64,000 nucleotides of DNA from Otatea glauca (taxonomy: Eukaryota > Streptophyta > Magnoliopsida > Poales > Poaceae), in contig CM070723.1 of NCBI GenBank assembly GCA_036346275.1, forward strand, positions 51,476,743 through 51,540,742, given 5' to 3'. Every line of letters starts with the position of its first letter. Positions within the stretch are counted from its first letter, which is position 1. Positions 45,844-56,663 of the stretch are shown piece by piece. Below the pieces are notes generated by a model. That model worked only from the letters and a program-made list of their open reading frames with translations. It had not been told where the DNA came from and did no database searches. The position numbers and the translations under genes are program-made.

Positions 45844-46467
45844 GTCTGTTTGTTTTTTCTTTGGATTTTCTAAAAACTGATTCTGGATTATTGTTATAGA
45901 GAAGCTAATTCTCCAAAAACTGGAATCCAAAAGCACATATGAAGTGGATTGTGGTTTCTAGTGTATATGGGTGGGTTAGATTGTTTGAATCGGATTCTAG
46001 AATCGGGCTATTTGTTTTTGAGCTCTTTTACAGTGGATTAAAATCAATATAAGCCGTCCATTCCTTTGAATCTAATGGTTGAAATCAATTAAGATCTAGT
46101 TATACTACCACCTGTAGTATCGGTAGTAAAATTGAAAAAGGGGTAAAAGGGTAAAAAATTCCGTCATACTATTTGTTCTTTACGGTAAAATACGTCATGT
46201 GATCCTGATGAATGACGGATGAATGGATAAGAAGTCTTTGAAGATCACCAGGTATTCGGTGAATCCAAAATTGTAAACGAATTAGGAAAAATCTAAAATA
46301 CCCTTGATGAATGGATAGGAAAAATCTAAAATACCCTTGAGAATGAATGGTTAGATTTGATTCCTACTACCACTACTTACTACCTATGTAATCCACTATA
46401 AAAGTTCTCTTGTTTTTTATTCTGCTTTTAAGGCCAGAATTCAGAATCAAGAGCTAAAACAAAGGCC
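45844..46467. mobile_element. Tourist-like (PIF/Harbinger) element, interrupted
   Basis: Ends GTCTGTTTGTTTT and, inverted, GGCCTTTGTTTT, both flanked by TAG (45841-45843, 46468-46470). Three-base duplications with G-rich ends fit Tourist-like MITEs. A smaller element is inserted at 46022-46409; without it the element is about 226 bp. Confidence 0.5.
46022..46409. mobile_element. Mutator-like MITE nested in the Tourist-like element
   Basis: Inverted ends: left GCTCTTTTACAGTGGATTA; right, inverted, GAGAACTTTTATAGTGGATT. Direct repeats TTGTTTTTGA (46012-46021) and TTGTTTTTTA (46410-46419) flank it, which agrees with a 9-10 bp Mutator-type duplication with one change. At 388 bp it is non-coding. 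It contains a short internal duplication (ggaaaaatctaaaatacccttga) near 46280-46340. Confidence 0.65.
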
Positions 46468-46470
46468 TAG

Positions 46471-47107
46471 ACTGATCCAACATATCGGAGCCGTCCTGTT
46501 CATGCATTCGTTTCGCATATGTACCCAGCTTTGCACATAGCCAAGCTGCTTTTTCTCTCAGACAGCAGACCTGTGTGTACGCAACAATGCTGGCACAAAT
46601 AGTTACGACAAAATGAGGTTAACATCACACTCGAGCTTTATTTGATGTTGCCATCGATGTGTGTATATACATAGCTAGCGTACGTGCAAGCAATTATATA
46701 TCTTCAAAATAACCACTGGTAATTGGCATAGAAAAAGACTTCGAATCTGATAGGTGCTAAATTTTTGTCAAGAATCTTTCACGAGACTGGTTGTGGACAC
46801 CAACATGCAGCCACGTAAAAAGTGGCTCAATGTAGTACAGAGTTCGAAATAGTGGCGAATCCAAAACTAAAATTTAGAAGTGCTTATAAAACAAAGCTAA
46901 TACGAGACGACCATTCGATAAAGATATATAGTATCTGGGTAATGGTTGGGGATGCTTGGTGTATCTAAGGTAAGGGTCCAGCCAGCGGTAGCAGGGGCTC
47001 CAGATCCGGTTGACCTCCGGGAGAACCACCCCTAGTTCAAAATGTACACGCCCATCACGATCGATCTGACATGTATTGTTATTCGTCGATTGCAGATTAT
47101 TAAATTC

Positions 47108-47110
<3 letters not shown>
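46471..47110. other. intergenic, no gene recognised
   Basis: No repeat ends or coding motifs identified. The minus-strand open frame 46874-47185 runs through the microsatellite and is not a gene. Confidence 0.35.

Positions 47111-47111
<1 letters not shown>

Positions 47112-47148
<37 letters not shown>
47112..47148. repeat. (TA)n microsatellite 1
   Basis: About 37 bp of alternating TA at the left edge of the first micron-like element. Confidence 0.9.
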
Positions 47149-47150
<2 letters not shown>

Positions 47151-47518
47151 AAAATGATTCCATACTCACAGGTGTGCGTCTCCACCAGATACCATTTAAA
47201 TGACGTTGTTATACCTCTTTATCCTTTTGAGTATACTCTAATACTGATTATAAGATACCCCAAAGTGAGTTCTATGAAAAATTTCATTAAAGTCCACCCT
47301 TTATAGCATAATTTGTTTATATATTCCTTTTACATATGGAAAAGGGTACGTAGCAAAAAAAATAAGGGCTCTGATGAAATTTTTTCAACCATATCGCATT
47401 GGAGTATCTTAGAATTATTATTGGAGTATACCGAAAGTGATAAAAAAGTATAAAGCGTTCATTTAAGTGGTATATTAGAGGTGGGAGTATGTACTCCTGG
47501 GAGTACGGAAAAGGCTTC
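47149..47518. mobile_element. micron-like foldback element 1
   Basis: The ends are inverted copies over about 55 bp (left: aggaaaatgattccatactc ... accatttaaatgac; right reads the same when inverted: aggaagccttttccgtactc ... ccacttaaatgaac). It is flanked on both sides by (TA)n. Small elements that insert into (TA)n are known from rice as micron; assignment is by structure and context. Confidence 0.65.
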
Positions 47519-47526
47519 CTATATAC

Positions 47527-47557
<31 letters not shown>

Positions 47558-47558
47558 T
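47519..47558. repeat. (TA)n microsatellite 2
   Basis: TA tract with two acat interruptions at its left; followed by a 20-bp direct duplication (tatatgaagcattttcc, 47553-47590). Confidence 0.85.
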
Positions 47559-47572
47559 GAAGCATTTTCCTA

Positions 47573-47951
47573 TATATGAAGCATTTTCCGTACTCCTAGG
47601 AGTACATACTCTCACCTCTAATATACCACACAAACAAACATCTTATACCCCTTTATTACTTTCGGTATACTTCAATAATAATTTTAAGATACTCTAAATT
47701 GATATGGTTGAAAAATTTTCATCGAAGCCCTTTCATTTTGCTATATAGCCTTCTCCATATGTAAAAGGAGTGTACACACAAGTTATGCTATAAAAAGTGG
47801 ACCATGACGAAATTTTTTATGGAATTCACTTTGGAGTATCTTATAATCAGTATTAGAGTATACTCAAAAGGATAAAGAGGTATAATAACATCATTTAAGT
47901 GGTATACTTAGAGTGGGAGTACGTACTCCCGGGAGTATGGATCCGTTTTCC

Positions 47952-47952
<1 letters not shown>
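47573..47952. mobile_element. micron-like foldback element 2
   Basis: Same layout as element 1: ccgtactcctaggagtac at the left and gtactcccgggagtatgg at the right, with arms atataccac... and ...gtggtatac. Between (TA)n 2 and the (TA)n(TG)n tract. Confidence 0.65.

Positions 47953-47985
<33 letters not shown>
47953..47985. repeat. (TA)n(TG)n compound microsatellite 3
   Basis: Alternating TA changing to TG/GT repeats (about 16 TA-phase bases followed by about 16 GT-phase bases). Confidence 0.85.
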
Positions 47986-48331
47986 AAAAATATCTTTTAT
48001 TCCTAGGAGTAGTTACTCCCACCTCTGAAATACCATCTAAATGAACTTAAAATACTTCTTTATCACTTTTGATACACTCATACACTAATTATAAGATACT
48101 CCAATGTGACCTACATGAAAAAATTGCAAGAGAGTCCATTATTTTTAGTGTATTTTGCAAATACATTCATATACGCACATAAAAAAGAGTATATCCAAAA
48201 ATATGCATACCACCTAGATGATCTTATATACTTGTATACTACACGTACATACCCTCCATCGCACGAGATACCCCATACGTTGTGAGATATTGTATAGGGA
48301 GTAATTAACCCCGGGAGTAGAAAAGAGGTTT

Positions 48332-48333
<2 letters not shown>
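47986..48333. mobile_element. micron-like foldback element 3 (most diverged)
   Basis: Left attcctaggagtagttactc and right ggagtaattaaccccgggag keep the end pattern; arms are more diverged and the right half has a different filler (cataccctccatcgcacg). Confidence 0.55.

Positions 48334-48378
<45 letters not shown>
48334..48378. repeat. (TA)n microsatellite 4
   Basis: About 45 bp of alternating TA, between micron-like element 3 and the large foldback element. Confidence 0.9.
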
Positions 48379-48380
<2 letters not shown>

Positions 48381-50285
48381 TAGCGTTATTCTATGCTCGC
48401 GCGCAACGGTTCCTATTCGACGCGCGAGTCATTTCCAGCTGGTACCGAGTTGTATCCGATGTTACGCAAGAACGCGTCACTAACGAAGGCTCAAAAACAG
48501 TACCCGCAATATTTAATGAGGAGTCAAGATTGTTAGTAAAATATGATAGTAAAATGTAGATTGCTTTACTATAAGTCATATTGTCTTTCATATACACGCC
48601 GTTTGTAACTAGGTTATGTGAACGGTAGTTAAAAAAAAGGTTATTTCTACTGTAGCATAAGGTATTCATTGTCAGTGAGAACTAAAAAATTACAGCAAGC
48701 ATTTGCAAACAGAAGAAAAGAAAAATAACTTTGTGTTGTCATGCAGGGTAAAATCATCATCAAAGATAGTACATAGATACGGTAATCAGATGTACGATAG
48801 TCAACGGTTCTGATCTAGGTGATAAAATTAATCATAATCAAAAGACAGTAAAGTTTACTTTCAAATATGATGACAATGTCAAGATCGGGGCAATTAGTAA
48901 AAAGGACATCGCTCCGTTTTACTACCGAATGCATAATATGTTACTAACAGTGTGCGAACCCGAATGAAAAAACGCCAGTAAATCATTCTAGAAATTATAT
49001 CGGTAACACTACATGTACAAACCAGTAATACCTTACTCTATATGTAGTAAATAAAAATATATTATATCAGACGTCTAGTAATACTAACCAACCCGCCCAT
49101 GTATGCCCAACTGACTAGAAAATCTGACCCGTAATTTGTACATGAATCTTGTCACCTTTTATTTAGCTATAACTTTTTTTGACAGTTTCGATTTACAATC
49201 GTTTTTTATCAAAAGCTTGCTGACAACGATAGCAACATAATGATATAACTCTCGGTAATTAACTCAATGCGTATTTATAGTAAAATCTGTATAAACAGAT
49301 AGTGAAATCTATATACTCAGATAGTAGAAACTATCAACAAGAATAAATTCTTATTTGTTTTAGCCATATGGATAGTAAACAGTACTGACCTAGATGGTAA
49401 TATCATAAGCGAACGATAGTAAAGTTTACTTCCAACGTTAATACTGCTCAAGCACACGTGGCAAAAATAGAGAACAAACAAAAAAGTGATCGTGGTATTA
49501 AAGGGTAAGGTGTCCAGGTCCAACACCACCAGCACATAGTGCAGTGGGGCCTACAGATATAGCCCTACCCTTACTAACATTACACGTATCACTCTGATTG
49601 GACGACCTATCCCAATTTGGGTATATAAACAAGTATGGATGAACCTCCATGGGCGATGTGGGACTAAAATCCTCCATACTGTATACTACGATGGGCCATC
49701 AGCCTTATAACCTTCGCCGAAGGCAACAATTACATACGGCACGAGTACCTCGCTCCATTTTACTACCGAGTGCATAATATGTTACTATGTACCTCCAAAG
49801 TTACTATCTTAATATTAAAATAAATACGTTTGAACACTTTTCACTATTTTGAACGTGCAAAATTATTAAATACATGACTTCTGTTTACTATATGATTATC
49901 GCACGAATGTCTGTTGTCCAAAGACCATTCGAGCATGACATTATTTTAACTGGTCACAAATCATTCGGCGTATCATGCTTTAAAACACAATCAAGAAGAA
50001 AGATAAAAACAATTGCACGTAACATGGAAGTTATTATAAAAATTATGTGAATACAGCAGTAATCCCCATAACTTCCTCGCATACTATACAAATCAGGCAT
50101 TAAAATCATGCTATCTAAATGGGCTTTTATGATCATAATCTGTTCGGGGCCCATATAAATCTAGTCACACTAGACGCGGCTCGGTTACACTAGGTAAGAG
50201 GATTGCGTTCGGCAGGAGGATTCGATTGGGGTTGCATAGATGGTTGGTGAGTAGAATATCCTATTCTACTCGTAGCTGAGAAATA
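48379..50285. mobile_element. large microsatellite-flanked repeat element, family X copy 1
   Basis: Bounded by (TA)n on both sides. The left end has gcgttattctatgctcg, the right end has gaatatcctattctactcg, matching the gcgttattctac ends of copy 2. The interior holds agatagtaaaatctat-type phrases and a stretch (49160-49320: tagctataacttttt, gctgacaacgatag, taatgatataactctc) homologous to the arm of copy 2. No reading frame of significance. A direct repeat of about 40 bp occurs near 48907 and 49750. TATA-like gtatataaac at 49619-49628 is of unknown meaning. No family that I know fits. Confidence 0.5.
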
Positions 50286-50310
50286 TCATATATATATATA
50301 GATGTATATA

Positions 50311-50367
50311 CATACATACATACATACATACATACATACATACATACATACATACATACATACATAC
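50311..50367. repeat. (CATA)n microsatellite
   Basis: About 14 CATA units, preceded by a short TA tract at 50288-50300. Separates family X copies 1 and 2. Confidence 0.9.
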
Positions 50368-51367
50368 TAAAGCGTTATTCTACATTCAAGCATATACTAA
50401 GCGCTATTCTGCTTTCAAGCGTAGAATAGTTATTCTACACTTCGGTCGAAGAAACGTATGCAAACGATCCCACGTACGTTGTGTGTTAACTAAGCCAATC
50501 AGTTATGTAGCCAACCAACTATTAAATGCGTTTTCTTGTTTGTACTAGAATATTTTTTATTTTATCCATAACTTTTTATTGTTAGCTCCAATCCATAAAC
50601 AATTTTTACTAGTAGCTTCCTGACGACGAGAGGAAGATAATGATATAAGTCTCACCAATAAACGCCGCATGAATTAGATTTTTCTGCCAAAATTATTGAG
50701 TGTGTTGTTAGATTTTCCTCATAGACTACACAGGCTACTGGACTCTTTGCATGATAGTAAAAAATATATATATATACGGATAGTAAAATCTATCACAATC
50801 TAAAATGTATATTGTATGACACATGTGTCCATGCTATTAAGGTCGCGGATAAGAATGTGTTATAGTTTAATCTTTGCGTGACTGCAGGACAACTTTCACA
50901 CGGATGATATATACTAGGTAGGATCTCGAGCTACGCCGCTCCGTGCGAAATTTAGTCTGGGGTTCTTTTTGAGAAAAAAAAGACAATAGGAGGACCTCAT
51001 CGTAATTTCCATTTTCGCAAGGGGTTTTTCAAAAAAATGTACTGGCAAGGAGTCATGAGTGAATTTGCGTAACCACGGGTCCTTTTTGCAACAAAACCGG
51101 TGAAGGACCCGTTCGCGAATCTGCGGAACTACACGTCCTTTTTGCAAAATAACCACTAAAGGGCCAATATGTAATTTTAGTTTTTTCTGGAGGGCCACCT
51201 CAAGAGATCGTGGCACGGCTGAGAAGCCTTCTATCTCTTCAGCTTTAATAGATAAGTCATGTGTCTTCGATGTTCAATACTAGCTGTTTGGGATAGGCAG
51301 CATTATTATTTGTGGTGAGACGAATTAAGCATACCTTAAGCTGGTCGGCAAGATTTGTGGTGAGATT

Positions 51368-51834
51368 CGGAATTTTTTTTTTCGAATAATGCATTTTTTA
51401 AAAGAAATTACGACATTAATACGCGAAACAGAAAAATTATAAAAATAATATGTAGTTGTTAAACGGTACGGCAAAATAGGAGTAGTCGCTAGCGAACTGG
51501 ATAAAGACCCTATTCTCGCTATACCGTACGGTGACAATTCATTAATCCCACGGTTAGCATTGCAGAATTTTTTTTAATAATACATTTTCTAAAAGGAATT
51601 GCGACATTAATACGCGAAACAGAAAAATTGCAAAAATAATTCTTTGTCGCCAAACGGTACAGCGAAATAGGAGTAGTTGCTAGCCCATTGGTGATAATAG
51701 GTACTTCGTCCAGCCCGTTGGCGACTACTTCTATTTCGCCGTACTGTTTGGTGACGGGGAATTATTTTTGTAATTTTTCTATTTTGCGTATTAATGTTAC
51801 AATTCCTTTTAGAAAGTGTATTATTAAAAAAATC
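51368..51834. repeat. hairpin repeat block with a third arm
   Basis: Arms 51567-51693 and 51707-51834 are inverted copies (acattaatacgcgaaacag; inverted acattaatacgcaaaatag). A third copy in direct orientation lies at 51368-51500. The tip contains gcccattggtgataatagg / cagcccgttggcgactac. Probably a MITE-like foldback with a partial duplication. Confidence 0.6.
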
Positions 51835-51907
51835 GTGAGATTCGTGTACCTCTGACAGTCGAGAAGCAGCTACACAACTACAAGTTACGGTGGATGCATT
51901 GTGTGTG

Positions 51908-52581
51908 TAGGGTTGAAAACGGAAATGAAATTTTCGATTGTTCCGAAGAAAAATGAAAACAAAAGCTTTTTTTCGCAAATGTAAACGGAAAATATTAGTA
52001 TGGAAATCGAAACGGGATTTTTTTTTGCCAGAAACAAAAATGGTAGAGCCATTTCCGCCGGAAACGGAAATAGAAATTCCGTATAAATGAAGCTAAAAAT
52101 TTCGTTTTTTAATTTAAATGATACCAAATATATATATTGTTTTATAGAAAATATCAAATAGAGTTAGAAAATTCTACAAAATTCTAAAAATATTTTATAA
52201 CATTTTGAACTAAGGAAAATTATTTCTAGCAAGATTTTGGTTTTGTTTTTCTCAAATAAATTATTTATTGAAATACGAAAATATAAAAAAAAATCATTAA
52301 TTAAATGTTGAAATTTCAGGAAAAAAAATCATAAAATCCGAATTAAATACTCAATTAAATAATTTGTAATTTTTTAGAGTGAACCTAGGAATATACCTAG
52401 ATAGAATTTTTTGCTTTCATTTCCGTATCGGCTCCGTTCCATTCCGCATCTATTTCGGTCACTCTCTGTTTCTGTATCCATTTTTGAGGTTTCCTATTTC
52501 GTTTCCATTACCGATAAAAAAAAATGAAAATAAAAACGAAACAACTATTTACCGATCGATTCCATTCCATTTTCATCCCTA
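51908..52581. mobile_element. hAT-like element nested in family X copy 2
   Basis: Ends TAGGGTTGAAAACGGAAATG and, inverted, TAGGGATGAAAATGGAATG. Flanks ATTGTGTG (with an extra TG before the element) and ATTGTTTG suggest an 8-bp duplication disturbed by GT slippage. At 674 bp, the interior has ggaaac/gtttcc phrases and is non-coding. Confidence 0.7.
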
Positions 52582-53356
52582 ATTGTTTGTACATAGCATG
52601 CAAGCTTTTCTTTTCCCTGAAATAATGTCGTATATTTGAAGCAGTACTGCATCTGCGCGCATGCATGTTCCAACATCCATATATGCGTATCAGTAGCTCG
52701 ATCATCAGTGCACTACCCTGTCCTCCTGTAGGAAAACGAGCTAAGCTCTATCGATCTCTCACTCAGCACGTACAAGACGGATCAATAGACACTGCACGTA
52801 CGCATCTAAAATAATTGTATGTCAAAATATGCTATAAATTACTAAATATATCGTTAGATTTTACTACTATATAGACTGTTCAATTCTCTAGATGATAGTA
52901 AAATATATATACAGATAGTAAAACCTATAACCGGACCAGTAGTAGTTCACAGTCATTTTGTTGTCTGATGATAGATTTTACTATCCATATACACACACTA
53001 TCATATAGAGGGTTCAACCACCTGTGTAATTTGTGCAGTAGTAAATTGATGTTTATTCGGTAATAAAATCCAATTCATGCGATGATTATTGGCGAGACTT
53101 ATATTATTATGTTCCTCTCGTCGTTAGTAAGATACTGGTGGAAACCGTTTGTGAATCGGAACTGACAATAAAATGTTATGGCTAAAATAAATTTTTTTTA
53201 CAAACACGGAAACATATTTACTAGTTGGTTTGCCACGTAGATGATAGTCAATGTGACAATTTCGTTGCGCTGAGTACTAGGATACGTGACTCGATCGATC
53301 TATGTTAAATGGCTAGAGAGTACAATTGAGTATTCTACACGTAGCTGTAGAATAAT

Positions 53357-56300
53357 GTGTTTGTATGTATACAAACATGTTCGCACTACGTTGCACATTA
53401 TATACATTTTCTGTACTAAACAATTGGATCAAGAAATTCTCTTGACCAAACCCACCTTCTAATTAGTACATGACAAAATTAATTAACTTTATAACCTCTC
53501 ACATGTCAATAAGCATTCCAAGTTTAGTTCTCAAAAAGACAACATCCCATGCAAGTCGCTGAAATAATGCGCAACAATCATTTGATTCGATATGCTCGAT
53601 CAAATTCCCAATAATTCTTTATATTATATATAAGCTCCAATAGTACGTCGAAAATTCCTTTTTTTGACTCTCGGGACCCCAGCACTAATTTTCAAGCGGC
53701 GCAAAACAATCGAGAAGGAATCAATCAATCAATCCACGGGTCGACGATCACTTACAAACAATCAAACGGAGCAGTCACGATTGATGGCCGGAATTTAAAG
53801 GAGGGGAAAAACGCAGAATTAAAGGTGAATGGATGGTTTCCATGATGCAGAATCAAGGCACTACTGTTTCTCTGCGCAGTCGAGAACGATGACAACTTGA
53901 CAAGTGGCATGCAGCTCAAGGAGTCGCGAGTGCTCGTGGTGAGTTCAGCTTGAAACCTAGAGCCTAGGCGTGGACACGTGGACGGCCAGGGAGAGGAGAT
54001 TCAGATCTCGCATGATGAGTCTCAGAATAACTCACCTCGCCCTCGAAGTGGCGCCGTGCATGGAAAGAACATGGAATCGAGTATCATTGCTGCGTGGGTC
54101 CGCCTTGTCAGACAGACAGTCTTTGGCAAAAAAAATTGGGAGTTTCTAGCTTTCATCCGGATATTTTGTTTCTTACAAACATTCAAATTTTGGACCTTTA
54201 GATTAAAGTATCAAACCATCCATCAAAACACAATGCCACCTCCCTTCACATCTTGATCTTACGGATCTCACCCCAGATCCAATGCTCCAAAATTTGAATA
54301 TTTTTTTGCTAAAAAAACATCCGGGTGATATTTATCAAAACCCAAAAAGAATATGACCACTTGAGTATTCGACCACCATGTGCGCATGTCTTCTTTTTGG
54401 TAAGGAATCACGTGAAATTGCAACTTAAGCGGGTTTTAACCATGTAGATCGTTCAATCGAGATAATGAACAGTCCAAATTATTCAGCAGTGTTTAGAAAA
54501 ATGTCTACTATAGCAAAATAAAAAATGTACAGTGTTTTTAAAAAATATTATAAAAATTCTAAACCGTCGTTTTTGATTTAGCGGTCTATATGCAACAACA
54601 AAAATTACCGTCCCAATAAAATTACCTGAGTCTCGGTTCCTTCTTTTCTTTCTCTACACTGGAAAAAGTAAGCTAGGGCTCCACATTCGAATCACCTGGA
54701 CGGTTGCCATGGAATGTCCAGCTTTTTTCACCTAAAATTGTCAGTGATCCCCAAATGATCAATCATGATGCGTCCCACTACGTACCAAGCTTGCAGCGAG
54801 CAACACGAGTAAAGTCCAAGTGTCAAATTAGCCTCTCTTTTTTAATGATCCTTTTTAGTCCTCTTTGCCTATTATTTTTTTACAAATATGGTCAATTTCA
54901 AACAAAATTATAAATATAGCTTCGTCCTGTTCACGAAGAGTGCTTCCTGCACTCTCTTATCATAGGAGGAAAACCCTGAACCCTGCTGTGGTAGGGGAAA
55001 GAGGCGAAAAACCTTGAACCCTACTGCGGCAGGCGAGTGCTGGAGGTCTTCTCCCACGGTGTGGGGGAAGGACAGGAGGCATGTTCTAAGGTTAGGATGA
55101 AGCTATGTTTGCAATTTCGTGTGGAAGGAGGCTACGTTTAAAAAAAATGAGACAAAGAGGTCTTAAAAAGTGATTTTTTTCTACCAACTTTTTAAGTAGT
55201 GTGTTAAAAAAAACTGATTTAATTAGTGAGCTATGCAGATAACCTGAACCCTGACCTTATTTTGGAACGCTGTAAGTCGATGTCTGGATACGAAAATTCA
55301 ATCGGAATCTTCATATGGATACTCGACACCGAAAGGACAAGTGGGATCTACCCTGATGGAGAGTGTCACGCTGACAAGGCTGTGAAGCTTTATTTTACTA
55401 GTATACAGATTGTGTGGCTTGGAAATGAACCTTTTTACCATCTCCTTGGCCATTGTTGGCACGAAGCTCCCTCCTTGCTTAAAGCTGTTGCACTACATTG
55501 ACACATGTAGGAGTAGTACGAATCACGAGCTTTTGCGACTGCCATATTGTGTTCGCACGACGACCGGCCCGCCCATGCAGCCCGCCGGCGATCAAAATGG
55601 CTTTTGAGTACGCTGGTCTTTGGGGCGGTCTTCAGATCAGATCAAAGTTCAATGAAATATGATACGAAAATAAAAAAGACGGATATTATAAAGAGAACTA
55701 AAATAATGATGTTCTAGGAACCATAATAAGAAAGAAATGATTTGATAAAACCGACCATAAATTCTTTAATTAACTACAACCTCAAAAAAGTGTAAGGGTT
55801 TATCGTTCTCTCACAACACTCTCGAACTTTTAGGATCCTCGGATTCATGTCCTATACAAAAATCTAGTGCTAAAGAATATCCTAGCATCTAATCCTCTCG
55901 TGCGTCTCTTGTTTTGGATGATTTGGTTTATGGCTTTTTTTCATGGTTACTTGGGTTCCCTATAATTACTCCATAAATTTATATAGCATCTTTAGCCTAC
56001 TTCAAAAAAACTAATAGGAATCTATTTCAAAAGAAAATAGGAATCTTAATTGTATTACTCTGCAGAGTACACGTGTAGCGTTTGAAAACTTGAGATAGAA
56101 AGCCGAAAAGCCAGGCACAGAAAAATCAAAAAAGAGGATGGATGGAGGGAAAGGATGCCAGATCAGTCACTAGCACCAATCTTGGTGGATCTCATGTGTC
56201 TGTTGAGCCGGAATTTCCTCATTGCGTGCCTCCAAAGCATTGGATTAGGAGAACAACTCTCCAAAGATTCTCAAGATAAAGGGAGAAAAAAATAAAGCCT

Positions 56301-56412
56301 GAACAATGGTCGTTCTCTATCCTCTCCCACTACGCTCCTGATGTGCACACAACTGACAACGTGGATAGACGACAGTGTCGCCTCAAAGCCAAGAACACAA
56401 CACTGTACATAT
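53357..56412. other. intergenic, no gene recognised
   Basis: Mostly unique-looking sequence. 54410-54620 shares short phrases with 2590-2640 (cttaagcgggttt, cgagataa..gacagtcc), suggesting an old dispersed repeat. 54955-55045 has a duplicated phrase (aaccctgaaccctgctg / aaccttgaaccctactg). The open frames at 53978-54256 and 55226-55501 show no recognisable domain, and I do not call them genes. Confidence 0.4.
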
Positions 56413-56651
56413 TGTTATGAGATAAGATATCCGTAACGGTTTCGATTAGAATCTATCTCTTATATGTGAGCGAATCCAAACTCATCTCTTATCAGTTTCT
56501 CTATATATTGAGCACCCCTTTGTACAAGAGATTTATCTAATAAAGCAAGAGAACTTTACCCCCTACTTTGTGTGTGCTCCTTGTTCCTATTGGTGTGATT
56601 TCGTTGATGTGTTGTTGATTGATCGTAGATGAACGACTACGTTTTACAACA
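56413..56651 (+). repeat. 5' LTR of the decayed copia element
   Basis: TGTTATGAGATAAGATATCC ... TTTTACAACA, about 239 bp. A TATA-like ctctatatattgagc lies at 56501-56515, and aataaagc at 56540-56547 may be the poly(A) signal. The start was placed by the TG; there is no partner LTR to confirm it. Confidence 0.6.
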
Positions 56652-56663
56652 CGTTATCAGCAC
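56652..56663 (+). other. putative primer-binding site of the copia element
   Basis: CGTTATCAGCAC directly after the LTR end; sites of this TTATCAGCAC form are known in several plant copia lineages. Confidence 0.5.

Larger units (their letters stand above)
50368..53356. mobile_element. large foldback element, family X copy 2
   Basis: Ends: left gcgttattctacattcaagc; right, inverted, acattattctacagctacg. The long arms at about 50505-50800 and 52960-53245 are inverted copies (left ccaaccaactattaaatgcg, cctgacgacgagagg; right inverted caaaccaactagtaaatatg, actaacgacgagagg). The middle, 50910-52780, holds unrelated guests: a hairpin block (51368-51834) and a hAT element (51908-52581). No transposase is seen. 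The right side ends near tatgtatac repeats, hinting that it too sits in a microsatellite. Related to copy 1. Confidence 0.55.

Noticed and set aside
46874..47185. Open readings crossing (TA)n tracts
   Set aside because: YIYI repeats are simply translated microsatellite.
50914..51216. Minus-strand open reading of 100 aa
   Set aside because: Made of repeated phrases (cctttttgcaa) within a foldback element; no domain.
53978..54256. Small gene of 92 aa
   Set aside because: No recognisable domain; composition like translated non-coding DNA.
55226..55501. Small gene of 91 aa
   Set aside because: No motif, no promoter or splice evidence, and surrounding frames are closed; may be chance.
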